NCBI GenBank assembly: GCA_009691245.1
Contig: SHUM01000029.1
Location: forward strand, 1 to 40,506
Origin: Acidobacteriota bacterium
Lineage (GTDB): Bacteria > Acidobacteriota > Terriglobia > 2-12-FULL-54-10
Reading direction: 5' to 3'
DNA: 40,506 nt
Shown: positions 33,824 through 40,506 of the stretch, piece after piece
Position numbering within the stretch: position 1 is the stretch's first letter
Layout of the letters: each line of letters opens with the position of its first letter
Translations under genes and position numbers: made by a program
The notes under the pieces: generated by a model
Told to the model about the DNA's origin: nothing
The model's database searches: none
The model's input: the letters and a program-made list of their open reading frames with translations, nothing else

Positions 33824-33908
33824 ACAGAGCCGCGACCGGAAGGGAGCGGTCCTTAATGGGTACCGATAATCGTCGAGCGTGACCGCTCCCTTCCGGTCGC
33901 GGCTCTGT
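33824..33908. repeat. Second palindrome family, perfect 28-bp arms
   Basis: ACAGAGCCGCGACCGGAAGG begins the left arm (33824-33851); the right arm is 33881-33908 and the loop is 29 nt. The arms are fully complementary. It starts 5 bp after the DUF58 stop and ends 19 bp before the BatA-like ATG. The sequence is unrelated to the other palindromes here. I recall similar 'CAGAGCCGCGACCG' palindromes as multicopy in acidobacterial genomes. Confidence 0.9.
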
Positions 33909-33927
33909 TAACGAGGCTGCTAAAACA

Positions 33928-36027
33928 ATGCAATTTCTTTCGCCATGGTTTTTGCTGGGAGCCTTTGCGGTGGCCGTGCCCATCTGGGTGCATCTCATCC
34001 GCAGTGAAGAGGCGCAGCGCATTGCCTTCAGCTCGCTGATGTTTCTGCGCAAGGTGCCCTTGAAATCCGCCTCGCGGCAGAAGCTGAAGCACTTGGCATT
34101 GCTGGCGGCGCGAACCGCTTTGCTGGTCCTGCTGGCGCTGGCTTTCGCGCGACCATTTTTTCCGGGAGGCGCGCCGTCGCTGCTGACCGGTTCCGGCAGC
34201 CGGCATCGCGTCATCTTACTCGATACTTCCTTAAGTATGCAGATCGGCGACCGCTGGCAGCGCGCCACGCAGGCCGCTGGCGAAGTGATTGACGATGTCA
34301 GTGAGAACGACGTCGGCCAGATCGTTACGTTTTCCTCCGACTTTGAAATTCAAAATCTTCCCTCCGCCGACCGCGCCGCGTTGCGCGCCACGCTCGCGGG
34401 ATTGCAACCCACCGCTGGAACCACCTCTTACGAACATGCCTTCCGCGCCATTGAGCGCATTCAGGAAGACTCCGGCCGCGCGCTGGCCGTAACTTTTATT
34501 TCCGATCTGCAGAAGTCCGGCGCGGGTGGCAACGCGCAAGGGTTGTCCGTGCCTCCCGTCGCTGAGTTCAAGGTAGTCGATGTGGGCTCGGCGGCCACGC
34601 CGAACTTTGCGGTCTCGGACGTGCGCGTGCGCCCGCTGGTCTTTGGCGGTCGCTACCCGGAGCGCTTGGTGGCACAAGTGCGGGGCTTCGGCACCGAGGT
34701 CGCGACGCGGGACTTCACCCTTTCCGTCACGGGAAAAGTCATCCAGCGCAAAACGGTTACGGTGCCGGCCTCTGGAATGGCGCTGGTCAGCTTCGATCCA
34801 TTCGATGTCCCGCAGGGAATCAATCGCGGCGAAGTGCGTGCCGTAACCGCCGACGAGCTGCCCGCCGACGATGTCTTCCAGTTTTCTCTGGAGCGCCGCG
34901 AGCCGTTTCGAGTCCTCTTCCTGCGCAACACGGGCGATGAAGGCGAGTTGTTCTATTTTCGCAACGCGTTGGCCGCCGAGGCCAATTCGCCGTGGCAGTT
35001 GGAAGTGCGCACTCCGGGCGACGACACCACGCATCCGCTGAATCAATACGCGCTGGTAATTCTTAGCAACGTGCCGCGCATTCCCAACGAATTGGCTGAT
35101 GGCCTGCGCGCGCTGGTGCAACGCGGCGGCGGGATCATAATCACCGCGGGCAATCGCTTCCCCGCTCCGGAGCTGGAGCAGCAGCTCGCCGCCTTCTGGC
35201 CGGCGCACGCCACGCAGAAGCGCCTGCTCACACGCGACGCCGAGCGCCTGATCCTGCTCGGCGAGTACGAGCGCAGCCACGCCATCTTCCGCGATCTGGA
35301 AGACGCCGGTGGCGAATCATTGCGCGCCGTGCAAGCCTACGGGTATCTAAGCCTTCAGACCGATGGGAGTCCAGAGTCGAAAGTATTGATGCGCTTTGCC
35401 AATGCCGATCCGGCGCTGGTCGAGCGGCAATACATGGGCGGGCGTGTGCTGCTGCTGGCCACCGCGCTCGACAATATCTGGAATGACTTTCCGCTGCATC
35501 CCGTGTTCATTCCCTTCGTGCATCAGATGATGCGCTACGCCGGAGGCTATCCCTCCGACCCGCCGGCCTATCGAATTCCCAGCACGCTGTCGCTGCAAAA
35601 CTTTGCTCGCGCCGGGCAAGCCGGGCAGGCCTGGGACGCAATTGGTCCGGACGGCAAGCGCGTAGTCGCCTTTGCTCAGGAGAACCGCGCCGACTTCCTG
35701 CTGCTGCGTCAACCGGGATTCTACGAGATCACGCAACGCGCCGAGAAGCATCTGATCGCGGCCAATATTGACCCGTCGGAGTCCGATCTGCAACCGCTGC
35801 CGGAAGAAGACCGCAAACTGCTCGCTCCTGCAACCGACACGCAAGGTCCCGCCGCTGTAACCGGCGCCCCGGAATCTGAGAAAAAGCAGTCGTTTTGGTG
35901 GATACTAATGGTAATGGCGCTGGCGGCAGCGCTGATCGAAATGGTTTTGGCGTTTCCGTTCCTGACCAAGCAGCGAGTGCTGGCGAATGTTGAATCCCAG
36001 CCCGCGATGGAAGGCGAGGAAATCTAA
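33928..36027 (+). CDS. BatA-like membrane protein with vWA domain
   Basis: The 699-residue protein starts with the aerotolerance-regulator N-terminal domain: a helix 'PWFLLGAFAVAVPIWVHLI', 'IAFSSLMFLRKVP' and a second helix 'LALLAARTALLVLLALAFAR' (56-75). A vWA domain follows ('HRVILLDTSLSMQIGDRWQR' with Asp99, Ser101, Ser103; 'ALAVTFISDLQKSG'), then beta-rich periplasmic regions, an amidotransferase-fold-like part ('QYALVILSNVPRIPNELADG', 'LVQRGGGIIITAGNRFPAPE') and one C-terminal helix ('FWWILMVMALAAALIEMVLA'). It resembles the 759-residue vWA protein upstream in plan. It is likely an assembly partner of MoxR and DUF58 in the inner membrane. Its TAA overlaps the next ATG by one base, so translation is coupled. 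Confidence 0.9.
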   Translation: MQFLSPWFLLGAFAVAVPIWVHLIRSEEAQRIAFSSLMFLRKVPLKSASRQKLKHLALLAARTALLVLLALAFARPFFPGGAPSLLTGSGSRHRVILLDTSLSMQIGDRWQRATQAAGEVIDDVSENDVGQIVTFSSDFEIQNLPSADRAALRATLAGLQPTAGTTSYEHAFRAIERIQEDSGRALAVTFISDLQKSGAGGNAQGLSVPPVAEFKVVDVGSAATPNFAVSDVRVRPLVFGGRYPERLVAQVRGFGTEVATRDFTLSVTGKVIQRKTVTVPASGMALVSFDPFDVPQGINRGEVRAVTADELPADDVFQFSLERREPFRVLFLRNTGDEGELFYFRNALAAEANSPWQLEVRTPGDDTTHPLNQYALVILSNVPRIPNELADGLRALVQRGGGIIITAGNRFPAPELEQQLAAFWPAHATQKRLLTRDAERLILLGEYERSHAIFRDLEDAGGESLRAVQAYGYLSLQTDGSPESKVLMRFANADPALVERQYMGGRVLLLATALDNIWNDFPLHPVFIPFVHQMMRYAGGYPSDPPAYRIPSTLSLQNFARAGQAGQAWDAIGPDGKRVVAFAQENRADFLLLRQPGFYEITQRAEKHLIAANIDPSESDLQPLPEEDRKLLAPATDTQGPAAVTGAPESEKKQSFWWILMVMALAAALIEMVLAFPFLTKQRVLANVESQPAMEGEEI

Positions 36028-39000
36028 TGCAGACTTTCCAGTCGTTTTCAAAACCGCCGGAGCGATCCAGGCAAACGGGTGGGCACCCCAACGAGCAGAT
36101 CGCCGGTTACCTCGGCGATGTGCGGCGTCGCCTGCAATGGCAGACGGCGGCGCAGGGCCTGGGTGTCTGCGGCGTGGTGGCCCTCGTTGCCACCGTCGGT
36201 ACCGTTCTGGCCGTGAATCACTGGCGTTTTTCGGAGTCGGCAGTCACGATGGGATCCATTTTCCTGTGGACCGCGCTGCTCGCCGCCGGCGCCTACTTTC
36301 TGGTGCGTCCGCTGCTGCAGCGCATCACCGACGCGCGTATTGCCCGCTTCGTCGAGGAGAAGCATCCCGAGTTCAAGGATCAGTTGGTAACCGCTGTCGA
36401 ATTGCAGCAAAACGCCGCGACCAATGCCTCATCACAGATTTTCCAAAGCATCCTTGCGGAAGAAGCGATGCGCAAAACGCCGACTGCTCCGCCCAACTCG
36501 CTGGTCGATCCCAAACGCATCTGGAAGCCGCTGACTTGGGGCCTGGGCTCGGTAGCCATCATTTTATTTCTAGGATTATTTGGGCCGGGCGTGTTTCGCT
36601 ATGGGACCAAGACGCTCTGGATCGGCTGGGCACAGGCCAAGAACAATCCGCTGTATCTGATTAACCTGACTCCCGGCGACGTTACCGTCGGTCGCGACGC
36701 GGATCAGGAAATTCTGGCCACCGCCGAGGGCTTCCTGCCCGCCGACATGAAGTTGCACGTGCTCTACGGCAAAAATGCCGCTTGGGAAGAAGCCTCCATG
36801 CTGCCCGGCGACAAGGGCGCGGGATTCCATTTTTTGTTGATGAACATTCAGGAGCCGATCCAGTATTACGTTGAGTCCAACGGCGTGCGCACCGCGCAGC
36901 ACACCATCTCGGTGATCGCCGTGCCGCGCGTAGATCGCCTGGAAGTGAAGTTTCACTATCCGCCCTACGCCGGCATGGAGGACGTTACCGAGCAGGCTGG
37001 CGGCGACATCATCGCGCTGAAGGGCACGGAGATCACACTCACCGTCCACACCGACACGCCCGCGCCCGGCGGAAGGCTGGTGCTGGATGACAACTCCGCC
37101 ATTGAATTGAAGAAGACGGGCGAGAAACAATTGCAGGCCGTCTTCAAGCTATCCAAGGACGCTCTCTATCACGTGCGTCTGCAAGACCCGCAGAGCCGCG
37201 AAGCGCGGGCCAGCGAAGAATATCTGATGCAGGCCGTCAACGACATGGCGCCCACGGTGCGCCTGGTCCGTCCTGGCAAGGATCTGAAGCCGACTCCGGT
37301 CGAGGAAGTCATTATTAACTTCGAGGCGCAGGACGACGTGAGGCTCTCTAACCTCGACCTGCAATACATCGTGAACGGCAAAGAAAAGAAGACCGTCGCG
37401 CTAGTGAAGAATGGAAAGACGCAGCAGGTAACTGAATCTCACCTGATCGCGCTGGAGAATTATACGCTGCAACCCGGCGACCTGATCTCCTACTATGCCG
37501 AAGCGAAAGACGCCGCCGGAAACGCCACCCCGACGGATATGTTCTTCCTGCAGGTGCGTCCCTTTGAGCGCAACTACACGCAAAGCCAGCAGGGCGGCGG
37601 TGGTGGCGGTGGAGGCGGCGGGCAGGAAGATAGTTTCCTTTCCGAGCGCCAGAAAGAAGTGATCTCCGCCACGTGGAATGTGCTGCGCGGCAAAGACAAG
37701 CAGCGCGCCGACCAACTAGCCGAGGCCGCTGAAGTCCTCTCGACCGTGCAGCAGACCGTGAAGGAGCAAGCCGAGACTTTGCAAACACGCATCGGGCGGC
37801 GCGAGCTTACCGGTGTCAACCAGGAATTCAACGCGCTGGCGGAAAACCTCAAGAAAGCGGTCGAGTCCATGGACCCGGCCATTGCGATGCTCAAGGGGAA
37901 GAAGTTTGAGGATGCGCTCACGCCGGAACAAACCGCGCTCCAGTATTTGCTGCGCGCCGAGGCCACTTATCGCGACATTCAAGTTGCCTTCGGACAGCAG
38001 GGCGGTGGCGGTGGCGGCGGCGCCAGCGCGGGCCGCGACCTGAGCGACCTGTTCCAGTTGGAACTCGACACCGACAAGAATCAGTACGAGACGCTACAGC
38101 AAATGGCCGCAGGAGGCGCGGGCGGAGCCATGCCCGGTCAGGAGATGGACGAGATCATGCGCAAGCTGCAGGAGCTTGCCCGCCGTCAACAGGAGATCGC
38201 GCGCCGCGAGCAGGAGAATCAGAAGGACTCGATGCGCTCGGCCAATCGCTGGGAGCAGGAGATGCTGCGCCGCGAGACGGAGGAGCTGGCGCGAAAGCTG
38301 GAGCAGCTCTCGCGTCAGTCGAACTCTTCGCAGATGCAGCAGGCTAGTCGCTCACTCTCGCAGGCCGCGCGCGACATGCAGCAGGCCGGACAACAAGGTC
38401 AGCCAGGCGGACAATCGGGCCAGGGCGGGCAGCAGCAGAATAGTCAGAATCAGCAGAACCAGCAGAGTCGAGGCCAGCAAGGTCAGCAGCAGAGCCAACA
38501 ATCTGGTCAGCAGGGCGATCAGCAGAACGCGCGCAATCAGCAGGGCGGCGAACGGGGCGGCAGCGAACGCGAGCGAGCGCTGGAGCGTCTGCGCGAGGCG
38601 AGCAACGCGCTGGCTGGACAGCGTAGCAGCATGGAGGGTCAGCGCCTGAGCGAAATGTCCAATCGCGCCAAGGATATCGCCAACCTCCAGCAAGGGATCG
38701 CTGAAGAGACGCGGCGCATGGCCGCCCGTGGCGAGAATCGCTCGCCGGGGCCGGAGGAGCGGCAGGCGCTGTCGGAGACCATCAACGATAAGATTCAACT
38801 GCTGGAGCAATTGCGGCAACTGGAGCGTGACATCAACGCCGCCGCCGGCCGCATGGCTGGCAGTCAGCGCGAGACGTCCGAGCAACTTCGTGGAGCGTCT
38901 TCGCACATGCAGGAAGAGCGGCTCAGCGACAAAATTCGGCAGGGCGCGTATCTCTCTCAACGCGGATTGTGGCCAGCGGCTGCGCCGGTGGAAGATGAGT

Positions 39001-39908
39001 TGAGCGGGAATCTGGATGAATTAGCGCGCCGTCTCGATGGCGCGCAGCGCGCCACGCAGCAGGACGGCGCGAGCGAAGGCGACAAGCTGGCGCGTGCGCT
39101 GGAAACGGCGGAGCGCGTTCGCCAGGGTCTCGAAGCAATGGGCGGTCAACCTCCCGGGGAGCGGCCCGGACAGGGTGGCCAGCAACCCGGCCAACAGGGG
39201 CAGGGTCAACAGCCCGGTCAACAATCCGGACAACAGCAGGGCCAGCGCGGCGGAAATCAAAATGGTAATCAACCCGGCAACCAAGGCCAGCAACCAGGCC
39301 AACAAGGTCAGGGCCAACAACCGGGCCAGTCCGGCCAACAGGGACAAGGGCAAGGCCAGGGCCAGGGACAGGGACAGGGGGGCAGTCAGGGTAGTCAGGG
39401 TGGCAATGGCCAAATGAGTGATGGTCAGGGTCAGATGTCTGGCCAGCGTAACCCCGGTCAGATAGGCGGCGGTCGAGGCGATGGTCGCGCGGGATCCTTC
39501 GCGGGCGGAAATGTTGGCGAGTCCTACAATCCCGGCGGGTTTTATCCGGGCCAGTATACTCCCGAGCAGATGCGGCAGATGGATCGTCAATTCGGCGAGC
39601 TTTCGCGCGAGGCCGGCGAGCTGCGCGAACTGATGGGTAATGATACGGAGTTTGGCAAAATGGTGATGGACCTGATCCGCTCCATGCAGAATCTGGACGC
39701 GGGCAACTTCCCTGGCGATCCGGCGGAGCTGGACCGTCTACGCAGCGAGTTGACCGATAAATGGAAGGAACTGGAGCTGCGCCTGCGCCGCGAAATGCAG
39801 ATGGGGGAGCCCGAAGCGGTACGGCTTAGCGGGCAGGAGCGGGTGCCGGAAAAGTATCGCTCACTGGTTGAAGAGTATTACCGCTCACTATCTCGCAAGA
39901 AGCAGTAA
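36027..39908 (+). CDS. Large membrane-anchored DUF4175-type protein with Gln/Gly-rich regions
   Basis: The 1293-residue protein has two helices near the N-terminus (about 45-63 and 75-95), a third at about 172-190, and beta-rich domains to about residue 510 ('FHYPPYAGMEDVTEQAGGDI', 'DMAPTVRLVRPGKDLKP'). Long coiled-coil segments follow, interrupted by a Gly run (about 521-530) and Gln/Ser/Gly-rich low-complexity blocks near residues 787-845 and 1045-1150. The C-terminal part is charged ('ELRLRREMQMGEPEAVRLSG'). This is the plan of DUF4175 proteins found after BatA genes. Most of it should lie in the periplasm, where it could span or brace the envelope. The low-complexity DNA is a minisatellite, so length may vary between strains. 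Start and stop of the BatA-like gene overlap (TAATG). Confidence 0.82.
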   Translation: MQTFQSFSKPPERSRQTGGHPNEQIAGYLGDVRRRLQWQTAAQGLGVCGVVALVATVGTVLAVNHWRFSESAVTMGSIFLWTALLAAGAYFLVRPLLQRITDARIARFVEEKHPEFKDQLVTAVELQQNAATNASSQIFQSILAEEAMRKTPTAPPNSLVDPKRIWKPLTWGLGSVAIILFLGLFGPGVFRYGTKTLWIGWAQAKNNPLYLINLTPGDVTVGRDADQEILATAEGFLPADMKLHVLYGKNAAWEEASMLPGDKGAGFHFLLMNIQEPIQYYVESNGVRTAQHTISVIAVPRVDRLEVKFHYPPYAGMEDVTEQAGGDIIALKGTEITLTVHTDTPAPGGRLVLDDNSAIELKKTGEKQLQAVFKLSKDALYHVRLQDPQSREARASEEYLMQAVNDMAPTVRLVRPGKDLKPTPVEEVIINFEAQDDVRLSNLDLQYIVNGKEKKTVALVKNGKTQQVTESHLIALENYTLQPGDLISYYAEAKDAAGNATPTDMFFLQVRPFERNYTQSQQGGGGGGGGGGQEDSFLSERQKEVISATWNVLRGKDKQRADQLAEAAEVLSTVQQTVKEQAETLQTRIGRRELTGVNQEFNALAENLKKAVESMDPAIAMLKGKKFEDALTPEQTALQYLLRAEATYRDIQVAFGQQGGGGGGGASAGRDLSDLFQLELDTDKNQYETLQQMAAGGAGGAMPGQEMDEIMRKLQELARRQQEIARREQENQKDSMRSANRWEQEMLRRETEELARKLEQLSRQSNSSQMQQASRSLSQAARDMQQAGQQGQPGGQSGQGGQQQNSQNQQNQQSRGQQGQQQSQQSGQQGDQQNARNQQGGERGGSERERALERLREASNALAGQRSSMEGQRLSEMSNRAKDIANLQQGIAEETRRMAARGENRSPGPEERQALSETINDKIQLLEQLRQLERDINAAAGRMAGSQRETSEQLRGASSHMQEERLSDKIRQGAYLSQRGLWPAAAPVEDELSGNLDELARRLDGAQRATQQDGASEGDKLARALETAERVRQGLEAMGGQPPGERPGQGGQQPGQQGQGQQPGQQSGQQQGQRGGNQNGNQPGNQGQQPGQQGQGQQPGQSGQQGQGQGQGQGQGQGGSQGSQGGNGQMSDGQGQMSGQRNPGQIGGGRGDGRAGSFAGGNVGESYNPGGFYPGQYTPEQMRQMDRQFGELSREAGELRELMGNDTEFGKMVMDLIRSMQNLDAGNFPGDPAELDRLRSELTDKWKELELRLRREMQMGEPEAVRLSGQERVPEKYRSLVEEYYRSLSRKKQ
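39160..39460 (+). repeat. Coding minisatellite (CAGGGCCAACAACCGGG-type)
   Basis: Imperfect short units built from CAACCCGGCCAACAGGGGCA-like and CAGGGCCAGGGACAGGG-like words encode 'QQPGQQGQG', 'GNQPGNQ' and a run of Gly-Gln pairs inside the DUF4175-type gene. An earlier, less regular Gln-rich block lies at about 38385-38560. All units keep the frame. Confidence 0.75.
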
Positions 39909-39916
39909 AATCGGGA

Positions 39917-39932
39917 TTCGGCAATTGCCGAA
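39917..39932. promoter_or_regulatory. Perfect 16-bp palindrome before the PilZ gene
   Basis: TTCGGCAATTGCCGAA begins 9 bp after the DUF4175 stop and ends 18 bp before the PilZ ATG. As DNA it could be an operator; as RNA it gives a short hairpin just upstream of the GGAGAG ribosome site. Confidence 0.35.
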
Positions 39933-39950
39933 CCGGAGAGTAATCAAACC

Positions 39951-40307
39951 ATGTGCGCCGTTCGAGTGGGTGATTGGTCGGGACCTGAGCAGCGCAAAGC
40001 CCGCCGAGTTGCGCTGGGCGCTTCCATCGAGTGTCGGGATGGATTTGATGTCTATCAGGGTAAGGCGGAAAACATTAGCGTCACTGGTTTGCTGATTCGC
40101 AGTGAAAAGCAGAGCAGCGAAGACAAGGTGCTGGCTGTGTCGTTTTTCCTGCCCGGCCATGCCACGCGGATTCAAGCAGAAGCGCGGGTCGCCCACATCG
40201 TTCCCGGCGTATTCATGGGCCTGGAGTTCTCCACAGTTTCAGAACTCACACAATCCGCCATTGAGCAATATGTAAACTCGGTCCCTACGAGTGAACTGAA
40301 ACCTTAG
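39951..40307 (+). CDS. PilZ domain protein, probable cyclic-di-GMP receptor
   Basis: The 118-residue protein is a stand-alone PilZ domain. The c-di-GMP motifs are 'RKARRVALGASIEC' (RxxxR at about residues 15-19) and 'ENISVTGLLIRSE' (D/NxSxxG with Asn instead of Asp), followed by 'SFFLPGHATRIQAEARVAHI' and 'GVFMGLEF', the usual closing strands. It should bind cyclic-di-GMP in the cytoplasm and act on a partner protein. GGAGAG 10 nt upstream supports the ATG. It follows the DUF4175-type gene by 42 bp on the same strand, so the cluster may respond to this second messenger, although the gene might also be independent. Confidence 0.88.
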   Translation: MCAVRVGDWSGPEQRKARRVALGASIECRDGFDVYQGKAENISVTGLLIRSEKQSSEDKVLAVSFFLPGHATRIQAEARVAHIVPGVFMGLEFSTVSELTQSAIEQYVNSVPTSELKP

Positions 40308-40402
40308 AGTTGCTGCCACATTAAGATTGCTGTCTCCCGCTTTTTGGTTCCTTAGGTATAACAATCATCTTGAGTAATTTTGCCTGGCAGCGTCTCCGCA
40401 TC

Positions 40403-40433
40403 TTGCAGTCAGCGCCGGTTGCCATGTTACAAT
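40403..40433 (+). promoter_or_regulatory. Promoter-like sequence near the right edge
   Basis: An extended -10 element TGTTACAAT (40425-40433) lies 19 nt downstream of TTGCAG (40403-40408). No gene start follows before the window ends, so the target would be beyond the edge. The rest of 40308-40506 shows nothing else recognisable. Confidence 0.3.
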
Positions 40434-40506
40434 CACCGTTCGGGTGAATCGCTCTCGCCGCGGTATCATTTGCCAAAAAATGATTGATTGGCGCAAGAAT
40501 GGGTCC

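Noticed and set aside
32835-34268. Long open frame (477 codons) antisense to the DUF58 and BatA-like genes
   Set aside because: It runs across two well-supported genes and a palindrome; Arg/Gln/His-rich composition is typical of the antisense frame of GC-rich genes.
34231-35280. 349-codon antisense frame opposite the BatA-like gene
   Set aside because: Shadow of a clear vWA gene; no motifs, signal or ribosome site.
39021-39590. 189-codon Leu/Thr/Ala-rich antisense frame that looks like membrane helices
   Set aside because: It is the reverse reading of the Gln/Gly minisatellite of the DUF4175-type gene, which explains the hydrophobic repeats.

Overview
The window is about 40.5 kb of GC-rich, densely coding bacterial chromosome with no rRNA, tRNA, CRISPR array, transposase or phage gene that I can see. 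The gene families suggest an Acidobacteriota-like heterotroph. This rests on the left-edge protein type, the futalosine menaquinone gene mqnC, a biotin operon with a 'WHPFTQM' BioA, a fused AroD-AroE, and the large DUF4159 / vWA / caspase-like / TPR-peptidase / MoxR / DUF58 / BatA / DUF4175 cluster. The assignment is an inference from remembered family distributions, not from a search. Cell-wall recycling genes and half-size ABC exporters fit a didermal cell.

Layout. (1) 1-274 (-): the 5' part of a secreted-protein gene, interrupted by an in-frame TGA next to a short 'CCGCGGAGGGCGCAGAGG'-type repeat. (2) 773-1939 (+): a lone class III CoA-transferase. (3) 2125-6036 (-): a three-gene operon, nagZ - anmK - lipoprotein peptide-binding protein, for muropeptide recycling. 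(4) 6244-10760 (+): a heterodimeric ABC exporter pair followed by an overlapping SAM-methyltransferase gene with an export signal. (5) 10842-16545 (-): the biotin operon bioB-bioF-bioA-bioD with mqnC downstream. (6) 16663-19253 (-): recA, then a penicillin-binding transpeptidase. (7) 19386-23310 (-): aroDE fusion, trpE and trpG, supplying chorismate and anthranilate. (8) 23559-40307 (+): a 17-kb same-strand cluster of envelope proteins.

The last cluster is the most unusual part. It combines three proteins with a vWA metal-site motif (25025, DUF58 at 32811, BatA-like at 33928), a MoxR AAA+ ATPase, an exported caspase-fold protein whose catalytic Cys position seems to be Ser, an exported TPR protein with an HELAH metallopeptidase core, a DUF4159 protein, a 1293-residue membrane-anchored Gln/Gly-rich DUF4175 protein, and a PilZ protein at the end. 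MoxR with vWA proteins normally acts in chaperoning or metal-dependent assembly, so this looks like an envelope assembly or quality-control machine. Three copies of one palindromic element (35-bp arms where perfect) and one copy of a different 28-bp-arm palindrome sit in its gene junctions and could set expression ratios. A decayed HepT-like (DUF86) toxin fragment lies between its first two genes.

Compact operons with short or overlapping junctions (trpE/trpG 4 bp, BatA/DUF4175 1 bp, anmK/SBP 2 bp) dominate. Promoter-like elements are best seen before bioB and recA.
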